64,000 nucleotides of DNA, taken from assembly GCF_003337235.1 (NCBI RefSeq), contig NZ_QPJC01000002.1, positions 1 through 64,000 of the forward strand, read 5' to 3'. Within the stretch, counting starts at the first letter, position 1; each line of letters begins with the position of its first letter. Under the pieces are notes generated by a model, which worked only from the letters and a program-made list of their open reading frames with translations, made no database searches and was not told the origin of the DNA. The translations under genes were made by a program, and so were the position numbers. The stretch comes from Halopolyspora algeriensis. Lineage in GTDB: Bacteria; Actinomycetota; Actinomycetes; Mycobacteriales; Pseudonocardiaceae. Positions 34,063-42,948 of the stretch are shown here, one piece after another.

Positions 34063-35070
34063 ATGACGTTGCCGGTGGACGAGTTGCTGACCTCCGGGCT
34101 GGTGTCCCGCGACAGGGGGCCGGAGGTCGCCTTCGACTCCTGGAAGACCGTTGTTCAGCGCAGTGTCCTGCGGTTCGACTTCGACTGCGACCATCCTCGG
34201 GCGTTCAGGGGTGCCGTCAGTCGACGATCCCTGGCCGGGGTCGACTTCGTCAGCATGGAGTCCGAGAAGCACGGCGCGTATCGGGGTCCGGAGACGATTT
34301 CCTCGTCGGACATGGGGTATTACGTGATGTCCCTGCAGATGTCCGGAGAATTTCGGATGTTGCAGGACGGCCGGACTGCGGTGCTCAGGCCCGGCTTGTT
34401 CGCGATCTACGACTCCTCCAAGCCGGTCACCCTCGTTTCCAGTGACGACTACAAGTCGGTGTGCATCAAGTTTCCGAAGGAATCCATCGGGGCCCGGCGC
34501 GAGGACTGCCTGGCCGGCATCACTGCGACGGCGTTCGACTGCGGCGTGGGATTGTCGTCCGCGGTCTGGGCGATGGTGCTCAGCTTGAACCGGAGCTTGG
34601 GTTCACTGGGGCACAGTGGCCCGCTGGCCGTTCGCAACATGATGGAGCTGGTGACGGCCATGTTGCGCACGGAACTCGGCCAGAACGAGCTCGACGAGGC
34701 GGAACCGCGGGAGGCGCTGCTGCGACGGATTCGCGAGTACATCGACGCTCGGTTGTCGGATCCGGACCTGAGTCCGCATACCGTTGCGGCGGCGCACTAC
34801 ATCTCGCCGAGATACTTGCACAGCCTGTTCGCGGGGACGGATTTCACGGTGTCGGCGTGGATACGGGCACGGCGGATCGAACTGTGCCGGCGTGATCTCG
34901 CGGACCCGCGGATGGTGGATGTTCCGGCCGTGGCGATCGCCGCGCGCTGGGGCTTCAAGGGCGCCTCCCATTTCGGCCAGGTGTTCAAGCGGGAGACCGG
35001 ATCGACTCCGGCGGAATTTCGCAGGCAGGCCATGGCGCAACTGCACGAGAGTCGGGGATGCTCGAGCTGA
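34063..35070 (+). CDS. AraC family regulator of the aromatic operon
   Basis: A 335-residue AraC/XylS regulator of the long-N-terminal type that binds through an AraC-binding-like domain (VLRPGLFAIYDSSKPVTL near 100-120). The C-terminal pair of helix-turn-helices runs from about residue 225: LSPHTVAAAHYISPRYLHSLF and DVPAVAIAARWGFKGASHFGQVFKRETGSTPAEFRRQ. GGAGAAGAGG precedes the ATG at 34063; the longer frame lacks a binding site. It is divergent from the VOC dioxygenase gene, so it most likely activates that operon when the aromatic substrate is present. Confidence 0.87.
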   Translation: MTLPVDELLTSGLVSRDRGPEVAFDSWKTVVQRSVLRFDFDCDHPRAFRGAVSRRSLAGVDFVSMESEKHGAYRGPETISSSDMGYYVMSLQMSGEFRMLQDGRTAVLRPGLFAIYDSSKPVTLVSSDDYKSVCIKFPKESIGARREDCLAGITATAFDCGVGLSSAVWAMVLSLNRSLGSLGHSGPLAVRNMMELVTAMLRTELGQNELDEAEPREALLRRIREYIDARLSDPDLSPHTVAAAHYISPRYLHSLFAGTDFTVSAWIRARRIELCRRDLADPRMVDVPAVAIAARWGFKGASHFGQVFKRETGSTPAEFRRQAMAQLHESRGCSS

Positions 35071-35277
35071 GAGCGTTCCCGCAGCCTGGCGAGGCTGGAA
35101 TTCTGGGACTCGTCGCTGCACAGCCGCTGTATCCGGGCCTCCACCGTGCTTCGTTTCGGGGGACCGAGACCGCCGAGTCGCCGGCAGGGGCGAGTGCGTG
35201 ACCGAGATGGGGCCGTGCCCGTCGAGGATCTCTCCGGGAGCAGGGCCTTCTTCCGGCAGCGTGCCTGCGGGGTTCGT

Positions 35278-36225
35278 TCAGTGTGGGAGTCTCCGCCTGC
35301 GAGCGCTGCGGGGGCGGTCGGGGTCGGTGCGGTGGAACCGGATCCGTTGCCCCGGCCGGGCCTGTGCCGCCGCGTCGACGTCGCTGGAGACGACCACCGC
35401 GATCACCGGGTAGCCACCGGTGGAGGGGTGGTCGGCGAGGAACAGGGTCGGTCGGCCGGACGGTGGCACCTGCACGGAACCGGCCACCATGCCTTCGCTG
35501 GGCAGTTCGGTGTCGGTGCGGCGCGCCGGCACCGGGCCGGACAGGCGCATGCCGATCCGGTTGCTGTCCGGCGTGACCTCGTACGGTTCGCCGAGCAGCG
35601 TGGCCAGGGCCTGCTCGGTGAACCAGTCGTCGCGGGGCCCGGTGACGACGGCGAGGGAGATCTCCCCCGCGCCGGGTGGGGCCACCGGCGCGGTCTCCAC
35701 CGTCGGGAACTCCGCGGGTGCGGGCCCGACCGGCAGCAGGGTTCCGGAGGTCAGGGGATCCGGGCCCAGCCCGGCGAGCACGTCCGTGCTGCGCGAGCCC
35801 AGCACCGGCTCGACGGCGATCCCGCCGCGCACGGCCAGATAGCTGCGCAGCCCGCGGTCGGGTCTGCCCAGACACAGCTGTGCTCCCGCGGGCAGGCGCA
35901 GCACCGTGTTCGGCGCGGCACCGCGCCCGTTCACGGTGATCGGGCAGGGTGCCCCGGTGACGGCCACCGTCAGAGCTTCCCGTGCCCGCACGACCAGCCC
36001 ACCGAGGGTGACCTCGACAGCGGCCGCGCCCTCGTCGTTGCCGACCAGGCGGTTGGCCAGCCGCAGCGATCCCCGGTCGGCTGCTCCCGAGGTGCCGACG
36101 CCGATCTCGGCCAGCCCCGGGCGGCCGAGGTCCTGGATCGTCGCCAGAGGGCCCGGTTCGACGACGTCGAGGCCGGGCTCGTGGCGCCGGTGGGTTCGCC
36201 GTGTGACGGGTTCGGTGCGGTTCAC
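35278..36225 (-). CDS. pxpC: 5-oxoprolinase subunit C
   Basis: A 315-residue biotin-dependent-carboxyltransferase-like subunit (KipA/AHS2 type), with VVEPGPLATIQDLGRPGLAEIGVGTSGAADRGS at the N-terminus and SNRIGMRLSGP and PSEGMVAGSVQVPPSGRP later. With PxpA and PxpB it hydrolyses 5-oxoproline (pyroglutamate) to glutamate using ATP. The GTG at 36225 overlaps the stop of pxpB. It is the last gene of the unit and converges on the AraC gene across 207 bases in which I see no clear terminator. Confidence 0.88.
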   Translation of the reverse strand: MNRTEPVTRRTHRRHEPGLDVVEPGPLATIQDLGRPGLAEIGVGTSGAADRGSLRLANRLVGNDEGAAAVEVTLGGLVVRAREALTVAVTGAPCPITVNGRGAAPNTVLRLPAGAQLCLGRPDRGLRSYLAVRGGIAVEPVLGSRSTDVLAGLGPDPLTSGTLLPVGPAPAEFPTVETAPVAPPGAGEISLAVVTGPRDDWFTEQALATLLGEPYEVTPDSNRIGMRLSGPVPARRTDTELPSEGMVAGSVQVPPSGRPTLFLADHPSTGGYPVIAVVVSSDVDAAAQARPGQRIRFHRTDPDRPRSARRRRLPH

Positions 36226-36836
36226 GGATCGACCTCCTCGAACCGCACCCGCACCCCGGGGCGCAGCAGCGCGGGCGGGTCCCGATCGACCTGCCAGATC
36301 CGCAGGTCGGTGTGCCCGATCAGCTGCCATCCTCCCGGGGAGGCTTGTGGGTAGATGCCGCTGAACTCGCCGGCGAGTCCGACCGAGCCGGCGGGAACCC
36401 TGGTGCGGGACTCGCTGCGCCGGGGGACGTGCAGCGTGCCGTCGCCGCCGGTGAGGTAGCCGAAGCCGGGGGCGAATCCCCCGAAGGCCACGGTCCACTC
36501 GGTTGCGGTGTGGGCCTGCACGACGGCCCGCTCGGACAGGCCGGTCAGGCGCGCGACCTCGGCGAGGTCCGCACCGTCGTAGCGCACGGGTACGGTCACC
36601 TGCCCGCGATCGGCCAGGGTGCCCTGTCCGGTGGGTGCGGATCGCACGGCCCGTTCCACCTCGGTGATGTCGGCCTGCTGCGGGTCCAGGCGCAGCAGCA
36701 GTGTGCGTGCGGCGGGGACCAGGTCGGTCACTCCGGGCGGTGGCCGGTCGGCCAGTGCGTTGTAGAGCGCGAGCACACCTGCGAGCTCGTCGAGCTCCAC
36801 GAGCAGGCCCGAGTCCGCGCAGCGCAGCAACCGCAC
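36222..36836 (-). CDS. pxpB: 5-oxoprolinase subunit B
   Basis: A 204-residue KipI/AHS1-type subunit with the signature [16 protein letters not shown] and the late [26 protein letters not shown] pattern. It forms the complex with PxpC. The GTG at 36836 was chosen because AGGAG lies eight bases upstream; a GTG at 36845 would fall on the binding site itself. The gene is tightly packed between pxpA (five-base gap) and pxpC (four-base overlap). Confidence 0.87.
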   Translation of the reverse strand: [204 protein letters not shown]

Positions 36837-36841
36837 CGTGA

Positions 36842-37627
36842 TCACTCCTGCCCGTCGGGGCGGGTGAAGGGGGCGATCGTGATGCCGTCGGCGGTAAGCG
36901 CGTCGCGGACCGCGCGAGCGATCGCCACCGCCCCGGCGCTGTCGCCGTGCACGCAGATCGACTCCGCCTCCACCGTGATCGGGGATCCGTCGATGGCCTC
37001 GATCGGCTCCCCGCGCACCAGTCGCAGGCAGCGCTGCGCGATCACTTGCGGGTCGTCGAGGACCGCGCCGGACTCTCGGCGCGACACCAGTGTTCCTTCC
37101 GGGGTGTAGGCGCGGTCGGCGAACGCCTCCCGGTAGCACCGCAGGCCGGCCGACTCGGCCAGGGTCAGCCACTGCGATCCGGGCAGCCCCAGCACCGCCA
37201 GGTTCGGGGCGTAGCGCAGGATGGCCTCCACGAGCGCCGAGGCCTGTTCCCGGTGCTGCACGATCGCGTTGTAGAGCGCGCCGTGCGGCTTGACGTAGGT
37301 GACCTCGGTCCCGGCCACGCGGGCGAACGCCGACAGCGCGCCGATCTGGTAGAGCACGTCGTTGACCAGGTCCTCCGGGGCGACGTCGATGAACCTGCGG
37401 CCGAACCCGGGCAGGTCGCGGTAGCCGACCTGGGCGCCCACCGCCACACCCCGCTCGGCGGCGCCGGTGCACGCCCGGCGCAGCACGCTCGGATCCCCGG
37501 CGTGGAAACCGCAGGCCACGTTCGCGCTGCTGACAATGCCCAGCAGCGCCTCGTCGTCGCCGAGTTCCCAGCGGCCGAACCCCTCCGCCAGGTCGGCGTT
37601 CAGATCGATCCGCGCGGTTGGTGCCAT
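36842..37627 (-). CDS. pxpA: 5-oxoprolinase subunit A (LamB/YcsF family)
   Basis: A 261-residue LamB/YcsF protein with RIDLNADLAEGFGRWELGDDEALLGIVSSANVACGFHAGDP at the N-terminus (catalytic Asp/His region) and YVKPHGALYN near residue 110. It is the ATP-dependent ring-opening component of 5-oxoprolinase. The order carrier-pxpA-pxpB-pxpC on one strand suggests one transcript from the promoter near 39000. Confidence 0.9.
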   Translation of the reverse strand: MAPTARIDLNADLAEGFGRWELGDDEALLGIVSSANVACGFHAGDPSVLRRACTGAAERGVAVGAQVGYRDLPGFGRRFIDVAPEDLVNDVLYQIGALSAFARVAGTEVTYVKPHGALYNAIVQHREQASALVEAILRYAPNLAVLGLPGSQWLTLAESAGLRCYREAFADRAYTPEGTLVSRRESGAVLDDPQVIAQRCLRLVRGEPIEAIDGSPITVEAESICVHGDSAGAVAIARAVRDALTADGITIAPFTRPDGQE

Positions 37628-37673
37628 CGGTCTCGCTTCTTTCGGTTTCGTCCTGTCTGCATCGCGTGGCGGG

Positions 37674-38900
37674 TCATTGCCACAGGGCGGCGATCCCGCC
37701 GAGGGAGTTCGCGCCCAGGTACACCGTGAGTGCCCACGCCAGCGCACCGAGCACGAGCAGCCAGCGCGGGTAACGGTAGCCGCCGAGCAGGTCGCTGCGC
37801 CGGGCCGCGGCCCACATCAGCACGCCGAAGCCCACCGGAAGGATCAGCCCGTTGAGCGCCCCGGCCAGCACCAGCAGGGTGGTCGGGGTCTGGTCGACCA
37901 TCAGGAACACCGCCGCCGACACGGCGATGAAGCCGACGACCAGCCAACTGCGCACTCGTTGCAGCCGTGGCGAGAAGGTCACGAGGAACGACACCGACGT
38001 GTAAGCTGCGCCGATCACCGAGGTGATGCCGGCCGCCCACAGGATCATCCCGAACAGCCGCAGCCCGACCTGTCCGGCGGCCTGCTGGAACGCGTCGGCG
38101 GTGGGGTTGTCCTGTGCCAGCGACACGCCCCCGGCGACGACGCCCAGCACGGCCAGGAACAGCACGATACGCATGACGCCGGTGACGACGATCGAGGTGA
38201 TCGAGCTGCGGGTCACCTCCCCCACCCGGTCGGGGCCGGTCACACCGGCATCGACCAGCCGGTGTGCTCCGGCGTAGGTGATGTAGCCGCCCACGGTGCC
38301 GCCGAGCAGGGTGGTGATCGCCAGGAAGCTGACCTGCTCCGGTAGCACCGTCTGGCGCAGCGCGTCACCGACCGGTGGCTGCGAGACGACCGCGACGTAG
38401 CAGGTCAGGCCGATCATCAGCAGGCCGAGAACGACGACGATACGGTCCATCGCGATCCCGGCGCGCTTGCTGAGAAACACCGCGATCGCGATCAGCGCCG
38501 AGAGCAGTCCACCGCTCTCGGTGTCCATGCCCAGCAGTGCGTCCAAACCGAGTGAGGTGCCCGAGACGTTGCCGATGTTGAACACCAGCCCGCCGAAGAC
38601 CACCAGCGCGGCGATCACGTAGCCGGCGCCGGGCAGCACCCGGTTGCCGAGGTCCTGAGCCCGCATCCCGGATACTCCGATCACCCGCCAGACGTTGAGC
38701 TGGACCGCGATGTCGAGCAGGATCGAGATCAGGATCGCGAAGGCGAACGTGGCACCGAGTTGCACGGTGAACTCGGTGGTCTGGGTGATGAAGCCGGGGC
38801 CGACGGCGCTGGTGGCCATCAGGAACACGGCACCGAGTACCGTGCCGCGCCCGACCGGCTTGCGCGTGCTTCCGGTTGCCGCGGCGGGTTCGTCCGTCAT
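37674..38900 (-). CDS. NRAMP-like transporter of the 5-oxoprolinase operon
   Basis: A 408-residue membrane protein with about eleven hydrophobic helices, beginning LGAVFLMATSAVGPGFITQTTEFT. It belongs to the NRAMP-like branch (YcsG type) found next to PxpABC. The metal-binding DPGN motif of true metal NRAMPs is replaced by the VGPGF segment, which argues against divalent metal transport. Uptake of 5-oxoproline or a related acid is more likely (inference). It is the first gene of the unit and divergent from the GntR regulator. Confidence 0.8.
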   Translation of the reverse strand: MTDEPAAATGSTRKPVGRGTVLGAVFLMATSAVGPGFITQTTEFTVQLGATFAFAILISILLDIAVQLNVWRVIGVSGMRAQDLGNRVLPGAGYVIAALVVFGGLVFNIGNVSGTSLGLDALLGMDTESGGLLSALIAIAVFLSKRAGIAMDRIVVVLGLLMIGLTCYVAVVSQPPVGDALRQTVLPEQVSFLAITTLLGGTVGGYITYAGAHRLVDAGVTGPDRVGEVTRSSITSIVVTGVMRIVLFLAVLGVVAGGVSLAQDNPTADAFQQAAGQVGLRLFGMILWAAGITSVIGAAYTSVSFLVTFSPRLQRVRSWLVVGFIAVSAAVFLMVDQTPTTLLVLAGALNGLILPVGFGVLMWAAARRSDLLGGYRYPRWLLVLGALAWALTVYLGANSLGGIAALWQ

Positions 38901-39026
38901 GCCACTCCGTTCTTTCCCCGGATGTGCTCCGGTCAAGCCGGATCGGTCCGTTGTCCTGCGGCGGCCGGTCACCACGTGCGTAAAACGCCGGTGCGTGCCC
39001 GTCGAAGGTGGCCGGAAGACTATTGA

Positions 39027-39039
39027 ATTGTTGAACAAT
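39027..39039. promoter_or_regulatory. Probable GntR operator
   Basis: ATTGTT-G-AACAAT is a perfect 6-bp inverted repeat centred on one base, in an AT-rich patch of the 220-base divergent region between the NRAMP-like gene and the GntR gene. It fits FCD-type GntR sites. Confidence 0.6.
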
Positions 39040-39120
39040 CCGTCAATCCCCGGGTAGACTGCTAAACTCCGGCCACGGATCACGGCAGGCAGTCACACGA
39101 GGACGGTGCAGGAAGCGACA

Positions 39121-39813
39121 ATGACCACGACCGACCCGTGGATGGAGGCGCTCGCGGCGGACCGGGAACTGCTCGAGCGCACCGGGACGGCCGAGCGGGT
39201 CGCCGATGTACTGCGCCGGCACCTCATCGAGGGGCGCCTGCTCCCCGGAACGCGGCTGTCCGAGGAAAGTGTCGGGCGCGCGCTCGCAGTCTCCCGCAAC
39301 ACGTTGCGAGAGGCCTTCCGGTTGCTGGTGCACGAGCGGCTGTTGGTGCACGAGTTCCACCGCGGCGTGTTCGTGCGGACGCTGACCGTCGACGACGTCG
39401 CCGATCTCTACCGCCTGCGGCGGATGTTGGAGACCAGCGCCGTCCGGCACGCCCGCACTGCCGACTCCGAGACGATCGCGACCGTGGTCCGCGCTGTCGA
39501 GGAAGGGGAACAGGCCTCCCTACGGCAGGACTGGCAGGAGGTGGGCACGGCGAACATGCGCTTCCATCAGGCCATCGCCGCGCTGGCCTGCAGCCGGCGC
39601 GTCGACGAGATCATGCGTCAGCTCCTTGCCGAGCTGCGTCTGGCCTTCCACGCCATGTCCCGGCCCCAGGACTTCCACGGGCCCTATCTCGGTGTGAACC
39701 GCGTCATCGCCGACCTGCTCACGGCCGGGGAGTACGACCAGGCCGAGCGTCGCCTCGACGAGTACTTCGACACCGCCAGTACCCAGTTGGTGCGCGCCTA
39801 CGAACAGTTGTGA
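39121..39813 (+). CDS. GntR family regulator (FCD type)
   Basis: A 230-residue regulator. The N-terminal winged helix-turn-helix (VADVLRRHLIEGRLLPGTRLSEESVGRALAVSRNTLREAFRLLVHERLL) occupies residues 22-70, and the C-terminal FCD helical domain has the metal-ligand pattern RHARTADSE and RFHQAIAAL. It faces the pxp operon and ends at a strong shared terminator before the glutamate symporter gene. It probably represses the pxp unit in the absence of 5-oxoproline. Confidence 0.87.
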   Translation: MTTTDPWMEALAADRELLERTGTAERVADVLRRHLIEGRLLPGTRLSEESVGRALAVSRNTLREAFRLLVHERLLVHEFHRGVFVRTLTVDDVADLYRLRRMLETSAVRHARTADSETIATVVRAVEEGEQASLRQDWQEVGTANMRFHQAIAALACSRRVDEIMRQLLAELRLAFHAMSRPQDFHGPYLGVNRVIADLLTAGEYDQAERRLDEYFDTASTQLVRAYEQL

Positions 39814-39894
39814 TCGGTTATACGTAGCGCGCAGACCCGGTTTCAACCGTGGGAGGACGTCAACTCGGAGCTCGGCGCCGGGTACATCATGCGG

Positions 39895-39926
39895 GCTCCT
39901 CACCGCCGGAAGCGGCGGTGAGGAGC
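39895..39926. terminator. Strong bidirectional terminator hairpin
   Basis: GCTCCTCACCGCC (39895-39907) and GGCGGTGAGGAGC (39914-39926) form a perfect 13-bp stem with a six-base loop, between the convergent GntR and symporter genes. Confidence 0.85.
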
Positions 39927-39960
39927 GTGACCGCAGCAAGAACCCGTGTGGGTGCCGACG

Positions 39961-41403
39961 CTAGTCCTGCCGAGTGAGCGCTGTTTCCGGCGTCGACGGT
40001 GCCGGACGGCGGCCGAAGTACAGCAATCCCGTCAGCAGTGCGGCCACCAGGAGCACCGCCATCACGATCAGCAGCGGGACCGCCCCGAATTGCGCGATCA
40101 GCGGAATCGCCGAGGCGGTGACGAGTCCGCCGCCGAAGAAGGGCTCGACGATGAGCTGCTTGTACCCGAAAGCCGGATAAGCCGGGGTGCGCAGTTCCGG
40201 ATCGGCGATGCGCATGAGGATCAAACCGGTGGCCGTCACGCCCATCGACTGGCCGAAGTCGCCGATGCCGCGTTCGAACCAATGGTCCGGCAGCATGCGC
40301 GGGGCCAGCAGCAGGAAAGCTCCGGCACACCAGATCAGACCGCATCCTGCCAGCAGCAGGAACGGAACGATGTTGTTGGCGATGACTTCCAGGGACAGCG
40401 TGCCCAGCGCCGCAATGATCAACATGTCGAGGGCGAATCCCTGGATCCGCTCGATCATCAACCGGTCGACGATCTGTGCCCGGTCGAAACGGTCGATGAC
40501 GAACTGCAGCAGGATGCCGCCGAGCATCGCCAGGGGAAAGAGGGGAACGTAGCCGAAGATCTCGATGGTCTCGACCCACAGCATGTTCTCCAGCGCTTGG
40601 AGTCCCCACAGCAGGAGCTGGCCGATGATGATGGCCACTGCCAGGAGGCCGAAGTGCAACGCGAGCGGTTCGATGGAGGAGGGGTGCACGGTCAGTGTGG
40701 CGGCAGCGCGCCGGTTTTCCTTTTCCACCAGGCCCATTCGCTCGGCCACCGACGGTGTGGCGTCCGAGCGCAGTTGCGTGGTGCGGCCGCTGCGGACTCC
40801 CCAGTTGATCAGCACGATACCGAGGACGATGCCCGAGATCAGGCCGATGGTGGCCATACCGAGCGCGAGGTCCTGCCCCGCGGGGAATCCGACTTCGGAG
40901 AACGTGTTTCCCAGGCCGGCGGCAGTGCCGTGTCCGCCCTCGAAACCGATCTCGATGAGCGCGCCCGACAGCGGCGGCAGCCCGAACACCGGAGACAGCA
41001 GCAGCAGAGCCAACAGCAGCCCCACGACATACTGGCCGCTGCTGAGTGTCAGCCCGAACGCGATCTGGGGTCCGGCGAGCCGTCCGGCTTCCCGCATCTT
41101 GGGCATCTTCTGTCCGAGGAACAGGCCGGCGAAGACCACCGAGATGAGCAGGCCGGGCAGCGAGGACCAGACCTGCTGGATGTCCGAGCCGAACAGCCCG
41201 CCCTCGGTGAACCGGTCGGTTCCCAACGCCGAGGCGATATTGCCGAATACGTCGGGGCCAAGGAGCAGAGCGATCGCCCCGCCGATGATCGAGCCCGGCA
41301 GGAACAGTCTCTGCGCCAATCGCCACTTCACTCGTACGAGCTTGGCCACGAGCAGCAGCACTCCCAGCAGCAGGAGCGCGAACCCGATGTTGTCGGCAGA
41401 CAT
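39961..41403 (-). CDS. Sodium/glutamate symporter family protein (GltS-like)
   Basis: A 480-residue carrier with about eleven hydrophobic helices. It keeps ESS/GltS patterns: FLPGSIIGGAIALLLGPDVF near residue 35 and the two re-entrant loops IEIGFEGGHGTAAGLG and WFERGIGDFGQSMGVTATGLIL. It is some 80 residues longer than E. coli GltS because of a charged central loop (SGRTTQLRSDATPSVAERMGLVEKENRR). The ATG at 41403 has AAGG five bases upstream. It lies beside the pxp cluster, which makes glutamate, so a shared physiological role is plausible. Confidence 0.82.
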   Translation of the reverse strand: MSADNIGFALLLLGVLLLVAKLVRVKWRLAQRLFLPGSIIGGAIALLLGPDVFGNIASALGTDRFTEGGLFGSDIQQVWSSLPGLLISVVFAGLFLGQKMPKMREAGRLAGPQIAFGLTLSSGQYVVGLLLALLLLSPVFGLPPLSGALIEIGFEGGHGTAAGLGNTFSEVGFPAGQDLALGMATIGLISGIVLGIVLINWGVRSGRTTQLRSDATPSVAERMGLVEKENRRAAATLTVHPSSIEPLALHFGLLAVAIIIGQLLLWGLQALENMLWVETIEIFGYVPLFPLAMLGGILLQFVIDRFDRAQIVDRLMIERIQGFALDMLIIAALGTLSLEVIANNIVPFLLLAGCGLIWCAGAFLLLAPRMLPDHWFERGIGDFGQSMGVTATGLILMRIADPELRTPAYPAFGYKQLIVEPFFGGGLVTASAIPLIAQFGAVPLLIVMAVLLVAALLTGLLYFGRRPAPSTPETALTRQD

Positions 41404-41585
41404 GCTCACCTTTCGACAGCCGGTGGTTACGGCGATACCGCCACGGACGCGTCCGAGAGTGTCGGACCAGGAGCCGAACTGTGTTTACGGCGGCGCAATC
41501 CTAGAACCTGCTCGGTTGATCACGGAGTGCGGTTGCGGTACCAGAGGTGGAGACCGGCTGCGGTGGCGCGGTGGAATCCGGATGC

Positions 41586-42881
41586 CTACGGGCGCAGCGC
41601 TGCGGTGTCGACGGCGTCGAGGCGTGCTGTCCCGTCGTAACCACCGGCGGGCTCGGTGAGCTGGAACAGGGAACCCACGGTGGGGGCGATGTCGACCGTG
41701 CGGGCCGGTGCCGCCGAGATCTCGCCTAGGCGCACAGCGGGATGCCCACCGGAGACGAAGAACGGGATCGGCTCGGTGACCGGGTGTCCGTGGTTGCCGG
41801 GGATCGGGTTGGACACCACGGTCGGCTCGGTGAAGCGCCATCCGGGCAGGCAGTAGGCGACGAGGTCACCGGCTTCGGTACCCAGCCGCAGGTCCGCCGG
41901 GGCGTGCACGGCGAGCACTCCCTCGGTGGAGGAGGCGATCGTTCGCATGCGGTCGACGGCGTCCGCCCGGCGATCGGCGGGGCCGGTGTAGCTGAGCAGG
42001 TCGGCCCCGCCGTTCTGCGCGATCACCACGTGCCCGACCAGCATCGGGTCGGCGTCCATGACGGGCTGCAGCGAGACAGCCCTGTGCGGCAGGGACCAGT
42101 CCATGGAATGGTCGGCCAGGATCAGCAGAATGCTGGAGCTCCACCGGCCGGTGTGCACGAGGTGGTCGACGAAACGACCGACCTGGAGGTCGGTGGCGGC
42201 CAGCGCACTGGTGCGGGCTGCCTGCAGCGTCGTGCCGGTCACGTCACCGTGGCCGACGCGGTCCACATCGCCGAGGTTGGTGAAGATCAGATCGGGATCG
42301 GCGTGGTCGACCATCGAGATCAGCGCGTCGACGGTCGCGGCGTCGGGTGCGTGCTCGCTGACCGGGATCACCGGCTTCGGTTCCCAGCGCACGCTCGCCC
42401 GCTGCCCGAAGATCCCGTAGAGGTACTCCTTGCTGAGCACGCTGCCGGTGACTCTGCCGGTGCCGCGGAGCCGGTCGAGCAGCGTCGGAAACGTCAGATC
42501 GGAAGGCCGGTCGAGATCGCGCACGACCCCTTCGGCACGGTCGTAGACGGAGTTGGCGGGCACTCCCGAACGGTCGGGCCGTACCCCGCTCATCATCATC
42601 ACGTGGTTGGGGATGGTCTCCATGACCGGCAGTGAGCGTGCCCGAGGATAGGTCGTTCCCGCGTTGCGCAACCGGTGCAGTCGGGGTGTGAGCACCGGGG
42701 TGATCTCGTCGGGCCTGCACCCGTCGACCACCACCGTGTAGACGCGCAGCCGCTCGCCCTGCGACGCACCGCCGGCGAGCGCTGTGCCGGAGGTCGACAG
42801 CGTGACGGCGGCGCCACCCGCGCCGGCCAGTCGCAGGAAGGTGCGGCGGTCCAGGGTGTGCTCGTGTCGTGCGCGGGTCAT
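41586..42881 (-). CDS. Secreted alkaline-phosphatase-superfamily phosphodiesterase (Tat substrate)
   Basis: A 431-residue protein. A twin-arginine signal (DRRTFLRLAG, Arg12-Arg13) with an Ala-rich h-region is followed by a type I phosphodiesterase/nucleotide pyrophosphatase domain. Metal-site motifs visible are VVVDGCRPDEITP, METIPNHVMMMSG (nucleophile Thr region), NLGDVDRVGHG, LADHSMDWS and GNHGHP. It should act outside the membrane on phosphodiesters or nucleotides. It lies 67 bases downstream of the degenerate phoD on the same strand. Confidence 0.83.
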   Translation of the reverse strand: MTRARHEHTLDRRTFLRLAGAGGAAVTLSTSGTALAGGASQGERLRVYTVVVDGCRPDEITPVLTPRLHRLRNAGTTYPRARSLPVMETIPNHVMMMSGVRPDRSGVPANSVYDRAEGVVRDLDRPSDLTFPTLLDRLRGTGRVTGSVLSKEYLYGIFGQRASVRWEPKPVIPVSEHAPDAATVDALISMVDHADPDLIFTNLGDVDRVGHGDVTGTTLQAARTSALAATDLQVGRFVDHLVHTGRWSSSILLILADHSMDWSLPHRAVSLQPVMDADPMLVGHVVIAQNGGADLLSYTGPADRRADAVDRMRTIASSTEGVLAVHAPADLRLGTEAGDLVAYCLPGWRFTEPTVVSNPIPGNHGHPVTEPIPFFVSGGHPAVRLGEISAAPARTVDIAPTVGSLFQLTEPAGGYDGTARLDAVDTAALRP

Positions 42882-42948
42882 CGCAACGGCTCCTCGGCGG
42901 TGGTCACGTGCTGGGTTCCTGCGGGCACGGCGAACGAGGCGGCGCGGC

